Shown one piece after another: positions 24,848 through 32,700 of a stretch of DNA of 41,782 nucleotides. Position 1 is the first letter of the stretch; the number at the start of each line of letters is the position of its first letter. The stretch covers positions 1-41,782 of IMG/VR virus record IMGVR_UViG_3300047455_000334, one strand, 5' to 3'. Both the position numbers and the translations under genes were made by a program. Source of the stretch: a virus. Under the pieces are notes generated by a model. The model was not told the DNA's origin and did no database searches. It saw only the letters and a program-made list of their open reading frames with translations.

Positions 24848-25933
24848 ATGGCTTTCAAACAATTAGATCCAGAAGATTTTGTAGTAAGTTCTGACTCAGT
24901 AACTTCTACGGTATGGAGTAATAATGCACCTTCATTAAGTACATTTCATACTTCATCAACCCAAAGAGAAGGATCTTCAGGTCCTTATTATTTAAGTGTT
25001 TACCAAACAGCTTCGGATAGTGACACAGCAGCTGTTCAATTTCAAATTGCTTATGCTAATAGAAATGGTGGAGGTGGAGTAAATTTTGATACAACTGTTC
25101 CTTTTGTTTCACCTACAACAACAATATACGGTCAGTATAGAACATTAATTTTAGAAGATGAAAATGCATCTTTTGTATGGGGTGATACACTTACAGGTAG
25201 TGCTGATAATGATTTTTATGTTATTAGTATAGAAAGAGCAAGATACAAACAATCTTTACTACCCGGCACAATGAATTTAACTATTGATTCTAACGTATCG
25301 ACCACTGATTTAGGACAACTCCATCTAACAGATAATTCTGGTATGATAACTCTCCCAGATTATTATGGTACTCAAAGGGTATACCAAGTAATTAGTGGAT
25401 CAAATGGTGTTGCTAATACTACTATTAATGATAATGGTTACTCATTTAATTCTGGATCATATGGATGGTTTTGCCCAGACATTTCTACTATATTATTTAA
25501 TGCGTCAGCATTAGATGTAAATGGTGAAGGTAGTAATGTAACAGGTATTAACTTAGCTACTGATTCTGATGAAAATACTTTTGGTAATAATCCAACTAGA
25601 TTATATAATGCTATATCATCCTCAGTAGGAACTGGAACTGTAGCTAATAGAGCTAATATTTTTGAATTAAATTCTCAAGAAACAATATCATCAGATTATG
25701 TATTTATTAGAGCTAGAAATAATGAATTCAATTATACAGAGAATCCATCATTTATATCGGGTTCAACTGGTGAAGTAATTTATTCTTACTTTATTAATAA
25801 CCCACAAACATTTCCTACAACAGTAGGTTTATATAATGATAATAGTGATTTACTAGCGGTAGCTAAATTATCAAGACCAATACAAAAAGATTTTACAAAA
25901 GAAGCTCTTGTTAGAGTTAAACTAGATTTCTAA
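24848..25933 (+). CDS. Structural protein, paralogue A of a tandem pair
   Basis: The 361-aa product starts MAFKQLDPEDFVVSSDSV and ends in a domain shared with its right-hand neighbour: NEFNYTENPSFISGS, then TTVGLYNDNSDLLAVAKLSR and PIQ near the end. The central part (about 30-270) differs between the two and is Ser/Thr/Gly/Asn-rich beta structure. Shared ends with a diverged middle suggest duplication followed by exchange of the central domain, as expected for exposed fibre or decoration proteins. It starts four bases after the preceding stop without a Shine-Dalgarno. Confidence 0.7.
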   Translation: MAFKQLDPEDFVVSSDSVTSTVWSNNAPSLSTFHTSSTQREGSSGPYYLSVYQTASDSDTAAVQFQIAYANRNGGGGVNFDTTVPFVSPTTTIYGQYRTLILEDENASFVWGDTLTGSADNDFYVISIERARYKQSLLPGTMNLTIDSNVSTTDLGQLHLTDNSGMITLPDYYGTQRVYQVISGSNGVANTTINDNGYSFNSGSYGWFCPDISTILFNASALDVNGEGSNVTGINLATDSDENTFGNNPTRLYNAISSSVGTGTVANRANIFELNSQETISSDYVFIRARNNEFNYTENPSFISGSTGEVIYSYFINNPQTFPTTVGLYNDNSDLLAVAKLSRPIQKDFTKEALVRVKLDF

Positions 25934-25938
25934 AATGA

Positions 25939-27009
25939 ATGAGCGCTTACAAACAATTCAATGCACAGGATTTAATAGTATCACCATTTGAAGTAAATAA
26001 AGGATTTTACTTTGTTGGGGGTAGTGTTTTGGTGGAACCTAATGTTGGGATAAATAGATTTATTGGTTTAAATGGAAACTATTTACAATCTGGCAGTATT
26101 CTTACTGGTACTAACTTACCAGTAGAAGAACAACTTTCTTCTGTATTAGTTTATGACTCAATTAAACAATTATATTATACAAACTATTTATCAGGAAGTG
26201 CAGGCTTTACATCAAATGCTATAACATCAAGTATATTTTTAGGAGCAAACGAAGCAGGGAATACTGTTATAGGAAATGTTCAACAAACTAATTTTTATAA
26301 TTATGAACAAACTACTCTTTGGCCTAATAAAACTCTCCCAACTGCATCATTAGGAGTACTTTCAATCCCATCAAAATTATTTGGTGATTATGTTCAACCT
26401 AATTCATTTTATATAGAACATCCAAAAAGTGGATCTATAAAAGATGATGGAGAGGGTAGATTACTTTGGAAAGGAGTTTCATCTCCAACTTATGAATACA
26501 TAAATGGTAATATTATATACCCACATGGTATAGTAATTTTATCAGATGATACTGTATCATCATTTGCATCCACTGATGTATATGGAAATAATTTTGATTA
26601 TGGTACATCTAAATATGGAGGTACTATAGTATTATCCTTTGAAAGATTTATAGATGCTTTTATTACATCTAATGAAGTAACAATGTCATTTTCTAGTTCA
26701 TATAAAATATTTGAAACACAATATCAATGTACAATAAATGAAAATGAATTTAATTACACATTAAACCCTAGTGCAATAACGGGAAGTCAAATTCCTACTA
26801 AATTTAGTGGTAGTGTAATTAATTGGGAAAATACAGCTTCTATTGGTAAACCATTTGATTTTGTAACAGGTTCTTATTTCGAGCCTTACATTACAACTGT
26901 AGGGTTATATAATGGAGATTTTGAATTATTAGCTATAGGAAAATTAGCTCAACCATTACAATCATCTCCTACAACTGATACAACAATTCTAGTAAATATA
27001 GATAGATAG
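25939..27009 (+). CDS. Structural protein, paralogue B of a tandem pair
   Basis: The 356-aa product starts MSAYKQFNAQDLIVSPFEV and ends with the C-terminal domain shared with paralogue A: NEFNYTLNPSAITGS, then TTVGLYNGDFELLAIGKLAQ and PLQ. An overlapping ATG at 25935 reads into a short closed frame, so ATG 25939 is the start. The centre is a different beta-rich domain from that of paralogue A. The N-terminal KQFNAQDLIVSP motif resembles the starts of 24848 and 29773 and may be a docking peptide for the tail. Confidence 0.7.
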   Translation: MSAYKQFNAQDLIVSPFEVNKGFYFVGGSVLVEPNVGINRFIGLNGNYLQSGSILTGTNLPVEEQLSSVLVYDSIKQLYYTNYLSGSAGFTSNAITSSIFLGANEAGNTVIGNVQQTNFYNYEQTTLWPNKTLPTASLGVLSIPSKLFGDYVQPNSFYIEHPKSGSIKDDGEGRLLWKGVSSPTYEYINGNIIYPHGIVILSDDTVSSFASTDVYGNNFDYGTSKYGGTIVLSFERFIDAFITSNEVTMSFSSSYKIFETQYQCTINENEFNYTLNPSAITGSQIPTKFSGSVINWENTASIGKPFDFVTGSYFEPYITTVGLYNGDFELLAIGKLAQPLQSSPTTDTTILVNIDR

Positions 27010-27012
27010 TTT

Positions 27013-27027
27013 ATATTTATAATAAAT
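27013..27027 (+). promoter_or_regulatory. Late-type promoter of the fibre genes
   Basis: TATTTATA (27014-27021) followed by ATAAATAAT, 17 bases before the ATG at 27039. Here, unlike at the other late starts, an AAGG (27031-27034) precedes the ATG, so translation may be boosted. Confidence 0.65.
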
Positions 27028-27038
27028 AATAAGGTAAA

Positions 27039-29723
27039 ATGGCAAAACAATTTAATTATAAAAGTCAAATAGAACAAGGAGAAATAATCCAGTCATGGCA
27101 TGTTTCCCAATCTGTTGATGCCTTTTCCGCAGCTAATCAAGCAGCATATGATATTTCAGTATCTGGGTCTTTTAAAGCTACCAGTTCAGTTTTCATACAA
27201 CCTGATGTTTTGCCACAACAAAGTAACTCCTATATTTTATCTTATAATAACACTACAGGACAAGTTTTTAAACAATTAGGTAGTACAAGTGGTACTTCAG
27301 GTTTACCAGGAACATCTGGTACAAGTGGAACATCAGGTCCAGGTGGCGCACCAGGTACAAGTGGAACATCAGGTACTTCGGGATCTGGTACATCAGGAAC
27401 AAGTGGATCAGGTACAAGTGGTTCAAGCGGTACATCTGGAGAAAATGGTACTTCTGGAACGTCAGGAACAAGTGGAGATAGTGGAACATCTGGCACAAGT
27501 GGTTCATCAGGTACAAGCGGAACATCTGGTCCCGGTGGAGCACCAGGTACTAGTGGCACAAGCGGTACTTCAGGATCAGGAACAAGTGGAACAAGTGGTT
27601 CAAGTGGTACTTCAGGTGAAGCAGGAACAAGTGGTTCAAGCGGTACATCTGGAGAAAATGGTACAAGTGGAACTTCAGGAGAAAATGGTACATCAGGCTC
27701 AAGTGGAACATCAGGATCGGGCACAAGTGGTACTTCAGGTACAAGTGGAACATCAGGATTAGGCACAAGCGGTACTTCAGGTACAAGTGGAACATCTGGT
27801 CCCGGTGGAGCACCAGGTACTAGTGGTTCAAGTGGTACTTCTGGAGAAGCAGGTACTAGTGGATCAAGTGGAACTTCAGGAGAAAATGGTACTTCAGGTA
27901 CAAGTGGAACATCAGGATTAGGCACAAGTGGTACTTCAGGTACAAGCGGTGATGGTACATCAGGAACGTCTGGAACATCAGGAAGCGGTACATCAGGAAC
28001 AAGTGGTTCAAGTGGAACTTCAGGAGAAAATGGTACAAGTGGAACATCTGGAGAAAATGGTACCTCAGGTACAAGTGGAACATCGGGGTTAGGTACAAGC
28101 GGAACAAGTGGCTCATCTGGCACCTCTGGATCAGGTACTTCTGGAACAAGTGGATCAGGTACAAGTGGAACTTCCGGAGAAGCGGGTACAAGTGGCTCAT
28201 CTGGTACTTCTGGTACCTCTGGTTTAGGCACAAGCGGTACTTCAGGTACATCAGGATTAGGAACAAGTGGGTCAAGTGGAACAAGTGGATCAGGTACAAG
28301 TGGTACTTCTGGAAGTGGTACATCTGGATCAAGTGGAACTTCAGGAGAAAATGGTACAAGCGGAACTTCAGGAGAAAATGGTACCTCAGGTACAAGTGGA
28401 ACATCAGGATTAGGTACTAGTGGCTCATCTGGTACTTCTGGATCAGGTACTTCAGGTACAAGTGGATCAGGTACAAGTGGAACATCAGGAGAAACAGGTA
28501 CATCGGGTTCTTCAGGAACATCAGGTTCATCTGGAACAAGCGGCTCATCTGGAACCTCAGGTACAAGTGGTTTAGGCACAAGTGGCTCATCTGGTACATC
28601 AGGATCAGGTACAAGTGGTACTTCTGGAAGTGGTACATCTGGAACTTCGGGAACAAGTGGTGAAGCAGGTACAAGTGGAACTTCAGGAGAAAATGGTACT
28701 TCGGGTACAAGTGGAACATCAGGATTAGGTACTTCTGGAACAAGTGGAAATGGAACATCTGGTTCTTCAGGAACTTCAGGGTCGGGCACATCAGGAACAA
28801 GTGGCTCATCTGGTACAAGTGGAACAAGTGGTGAAGCAGGAACTAGTGGCTCAAGTGGTACATCAGGTTCAAGTGGAACTAGTGGTTCTTCAGGTACAAG
28901 TGGCTCATCAGGTACTTCTGGATCTGGAACATCTGGTACAAGTGGAGATGGTACTTCTGGTACTAGTGGTTCATCAGGAACATCAGGAGAAGCGGGTACA
29001 AGTGGAACATCAGGAAATGGTACATCTGGTACATCAGGTGAACAAGGAACTTCTGGTACAAGTGGTACATCAGGTGGTGGAGGTGGAATTTCAAATGTAC
29101 AAAACTTAGCAGTAAGATACGTTGCTATTAGTGATTCTAATGGAAATGTAGAAATATTATCCACTGGAGATTTAAATGCTGGTTTAACATGGCAAAGAAC
29201 GGCTTCAACTGTAACAGTAACATCAACAGCTCATGGTTTAGCTAATGGAGATTATATTGTAGTAAGAGGTGGAGCAGATGATTATTTATATGTAGCAATC
29301 TCAAATGTTCAAACAGATGAATTTGATTACACTTCAGCAACTTCTGGAACAGCTAATGGTACAGATGGAGCTTATATCCCAGCATTTGATGTAACAAGTT
29401 TTTCAAGTGCAGGGTTTACAGTAACTCCAGCAACTACAGGAGATTGTCAGATAATTTCAATAAAAACATATATAGACGCTGCAGAAAATTCAACATTTGT
29501 TGTAACAGTAAATGGTGATAGAGAAAATGGAGCAGGTGAAAATGATGCTCTTAGTACTAGAGTTCCACCTTCTATTGTATGGTGGGATGCATCATCAAAT
29601 ATAGTAGTCGAAAATAAAACTACAGGTCTTAGTTTTTCTAAAAATACAGATTTTGATACTTATAGTATTGGTGGTGGTAGTATTGATAGTGGTGGAGAAG
29701 CTATTTGTATGTTATTATTCTAA
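27039..29723 (+). CDS. Gly-Thr-Ser-repeat tail fibre (894 aa)
   Basis: Residues 1-80 form an N-terminal domain (MAKQFNYKSQIEQGEIIQSW, later YDISVSGSFKATSSVFI) like the attachment part of other phage fibres. Residues 81-678 are almost wholly G-x-y triplets of the GTS, GSS, GEA and GEN type, interrupted at intervals by two-residue steps (GS, GL, GD, GN) that shift the phase. Proline is nearly absent except in GPGGAPG inserts. Residues 680-894 form a compact C-terminal domain (VTSTAHGLANGDYIVVRG, VPPSIVWWDASSNIVV) that may trimerise or bind the receptor. It is probably a trimeric collagen-like or polyglycine-type stalk. Long antisense frames over the repeat are by-products of its composition. 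Confidence 0.82.
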   Translation: MAKQFNYKSQIEQGEIIQSWHVSQSVDAFSAANQAAYDISVSGSFKATSSVFIQPDVLPQQSNSYILSYNNTTGQVFKQLGSTSGTSGLPGTSGTSGTSGPGGAPGTSGTSGTSGSGTSGTSGSGTSGSSGTSGENGTSGTSGTSGDSGTSGTSGSSGTSGTSGPGGAPGTSGTSGTSGSGTSGTSGSSGTSGEAGTSGSSGTSGENGTSGTSGENGTSGSSGTSGSGTSGTSGTSGTSGLGTSGTSGTSGTSGPGGAPGTSGSSGTSGEAGTSGSSGTSGENGTSGTSGTSGLGTSGTSGTSGDGTSGTSGTSGSGTSGTSGSSGTSGENGTSGTSGENGTSGTSGTSGLGTSGTSGSSGTSGSGTSGTSGSGTSGTSGEAGTSGSSGTSGTSGLGTSGTSGTSGLGTSGSSGTSGSGTSGTSGSGTSGSSGTSGENGTSGTSGENGTSGTSGTSGLGTSGSSGTSGSGTSGTSGSGTSGTSGETGTSGSSGTSGSSGTSGSSGTSGTSGLGTSGSSGTSGSGTSGTSGSGTSGTSGTSGEAGTSGTSGENGTSGTSGTSGLGTSGTSGNGTSGSSGTSGSGTSGTSGSSGTSGTSGEAGTSGSSGTSGSSGTSGSSGTSGSSGTSGSGTSGTSGDGTSGTSGSSGTSGEAGTSGTSGNGTSGTSGEQGTSGTSGTSGGGGGISNVQNLAVRYVAISDSNGNVEILSTGDLNAGLTWQRTASTVTVTSTAHGLANGDYIVVRGGADDYLYVAISNVQTDEFDYTSATSGTANGTDGAYIPAFDVTSFSSAGFTVTPATTGDCQIISIKTYIDAAENSTFVVTVNGDRENGAGENDALSTRVPPSIVWWDASSNIVVENKTTGLSFSKNTDFDTYSIGGGSIDSGGEAICMLLF
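27279..29072 (+). repeat. Degenerate tandem repeat encoding (GTS)n stalk 1
   Basis: About 1.8 kb of 9-bp units (Gly-Thr-Ser or Gly-Ser-Ser codons) with interspersed 6-bp units that cause the two-residue phase slips. Codons for the same residues vary freely (GGT/GGA/GGC; ACA/ACT/ACC; AGT/AGC/TCA/TCT/TCG), so the DNA is far less repetitive than the protein. The G+C content is visibly higher than in flanking genes. Confidence 0.9.
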
Positions 29724-29740
29724 AAAATTAAAAAATTAAA

Positions 29741-29776
29741 ATGTTGCAAAAATTTAATTCCCAAAATTTGAAATGA
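29741..29776 (+). other. Eleven-codon leader ORF coupled to the giant fibre gene
   Basis: ATG 29741 opens an 11-codon frame, [11 protein letters not shown], whose stop codon overlaps the fibre start (ATGA at 29773-29776). The peptide resembles the N-terminal YKQFNAQDL of the protein at 25939. It is either a relic of a duplicated gene start or a coupling leader. There is no other candidate signal between 29724 and 29772 apart from an A-rich stretch. Confidence 0.4.
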
Positions 29777-32700
29777 GCAAAAAACAATTATTTTATGGAC
29801 AGTTTACAGTTTCACCTTCTGAAAGGTATACTAATCTAAGGGGAGATTATACTGCTGGAGATAACAAAGTTACTAATATAGTAACAACATCTGGTGACCC
29901 AGTCCCATGGAATCTTATGAAAGTAGGGCAACGACTTAAAAGCTCTGGGGAGCTTACAGATTATGCTACTATTACAGCTTTTGATCCATCTAGTGCGGAA
30001 ATTACAGTAGACCAAAATGCATTACAAGATGGTTCAAGTCAGTTTACTCAATGGTGGGTTGCAGAAAATACTTATTTTTTAGAATCAGGTTCATTATTAG
30101 CACCTAATGGAAATATTAGAGTTAGAAATATAACAGGTAGTAATGATAGTTATTATATAGCAGGATCTCCAAGTGGTTCATATGCCATTTTAGGAGCACA
30201 AGCTATAGGAGGCACAGAACAAGTAGGTGTATTTCATAAGTATGACATTACTGATACTTTTTATGTAAAAAATTCTGCTAATGAAGCTTCTTATCTTATT
30301 ACTTGGGGTGAAAAAGGCAACGAGAATGATTGGGATTCATCTTTATTTTTAGGTACAAGTCAAAAAATGGCTATTGTATCTTTATCTACAACAGAATCAT
30401 TAGCACCTATATATTCAAATAATGCATCAGGTCTTAATCTATCACAAACTTCACAATTTGCAGCTTATCAAATTGAAGTTCAAGAATTTTTTGATGACCT
30501 AACAGTTTCAGATATATATGAAGATGATGTCTTAATAAAAAGAAATACTAGAGGTATAAATTTTACAGGTGATGTAGAAGTAACTCTTGATGCATCAATA
30601 GATGATGTAGTAAAAGTAAATATAGTGGGCACAAGTGGTGCTGGAGGAACAAGCGGCTCTTCAGGTACAAGTGGTGAAGCTGGTACATCAGGTTCAAGTG
30701 GAACATCCGGAGAAGCTGGTACAAGTGGCTCTTCAGGAACATCAGGAAGTGGAACATCAGGTTCTAGTGGTACAAGTGGTGAAGCAGGAACTTCGGGATC
30801 ATCTGGAACTTCAGGTGAAGCAGGAACTTCTGGTTCATCAGGAACTTCAGGAAATGGCACAAGTGGCTCATCTGGTACTTCAGGAAATGGTACATCTGGA
30901 TCTTCAGGAACAAGCGGCTCTTCAGGTACAAGTGGTGAAGCAGGTACAAGTGGTTCATCAGGAACATCAGGTGAAGCAGGAACATCAGGTTCTAGTGGTA
31001 CTAGTGGTTTAGGTACATCAGGAAGTTCTGGTACATCAGGAGATGGTACATCTGGATCTTCAGGAACAAGCGGTTCTTCAGGTACAAGTGGCGAAGCAGG
31101 TACAAGTGGCTCATCTGGTACCTCAGGTACAAGTGGTGAAGCAGGAACTTCTGGTTCATCAGGAACTTCAGGTGAAGCAGGAACAAGTGGTTCATCTGGT
31201 ACAAGTGGAGATGGTACATCTGGATCATCTGGTACAAGTGGCTCTTCAGGAACATCGGGTGAAGCAGGTACAAGTGGTTCATCAGGAACATCAGGAACAT
31301 CAGGTGAAGCAGGAACATCAGGTTTAAGTGGTACATCAGGTACAAGCGGAGAAGCAGGAACAAGCGGTTCTTCAGGTACATCTGGAAATGGAACATCTGG
31401 AACAAGTGGATCAGGTACAAGTGGAACATCAGGCTCAAGTGGAACTTCGGGTGAAGCAGGTACAAGTGGTTCATCAGGAACATCAGGTGAAGCAGGAACA
31501 TCAGGTTCAAGTGGGACATCTGGTACAAGTGGAGAAGCAGGTACAAGTGGCTCATCTGGTACTTCAGGAAATGGAACATCTGGATCATCTGGTACAAGTG
31601 GCTCTTCAGGAACAAGTGGCGAAGCAGGTACAAGTGGTACATCAGGCTCAAGCGGAACTTCAGGTGAAGAGGGTACATCAGGTTCTTCAGGAACTTCAGG
31701 AAATGGTACATCAGGTACAAGTGGCTCTTCAGGTACATCAGGATCAAGTGGAACAAGTGGTGAAGCAGGAACTTCGGGTTCTAGTGGAACATCTGGGAAC
31801 GGAACTTCAGGTTCTAGTGGTACAAGTGGCTCTTCAGGTACAAGCGGAGAAGCAGGAACAAGCGGTTCTTCTGGAACATCAGGTTCAAGTGGAACATCTG
31901 GGAATGGAACTTCAGGAACAAGTGGATCATCTGGTACTTCAGGAAATGGCACTTCAGGTTCTAGTGGTACAAGTGGCGAAGCAGGTACAAGCGGTTCATC
32001 TGGAACATCAGGATCTGGTACATCTGGTTCTAGTGGTACTAGTGGCTCTTCTGGAACATCTGGAAGTGGTACAAGTGGTACATCTGGTACATCCGGTTCT
32101 TCTGGAACAAGTGGCGAAGCAGGAACTTCAGGCTCAAGTGGTACATCAGGAAATGGAACTTCAGGCTCTTCAGGAACAAGTGGCGAAGCAGGAACATCAG
32201 GATCATCTGGAACTAGTGGATCATCTGGTACTTCGGGCGAAGCAGGTACAAGTGGTTCAAGTGGCACTTCAGGATCAGGAACAAGTGGGTCTTCGGGTAC
32301 ATCAGGATCAAGTGGCACAAGTGGTGAAACAGGAACTTCAGGTTCTAGTGGTACATCAGGAACAAGTGGTGAAGCAGGTACAAGCGGTTCATCAGGAACT
32401 TCTGGATCAGGTACATCAGGCTCAAGTGGTACAAGTGGTAGCTCGGGAACTTCAGGAAGTGGTACTTCAGGAACAAGTGGCGAAGCAGGAACATCTGGTT
32501 CTAGTGGAACATCCGGATTTGGTACATCTGGAACATCAGGTACAAGTGGTGATAATAGACCTGAGGGTCCTTATGAATACAATGTAGTTGGTGATGAAGA
32601 TACAGGTATTCAACCTGTAAGTGGTTCAAATGTAGCTTCGGGTTGTATGTCAAATATTGGGGGAGGAACAAATAATACTTCTGGAGGAAATTGCTCAGCA

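Noticed and set aside
27279-29072. CRISPR-like array of short repeats
   Set aside because: Units are 6-9 bp multiples in frame with a protein, with synonymous variation and no spacers of constant length.
27242-29164. A 640-aa minus-strand open frame rich in Pro-Leu-Val-Pro across the first stalk
   Set aside because: It is the mirror of the Gly-Thr-Ser repeat; this codon set seldom yields stop codons in that frame. It has no start context, no promoter and no domain, and equivalent frames appear over every stalk.
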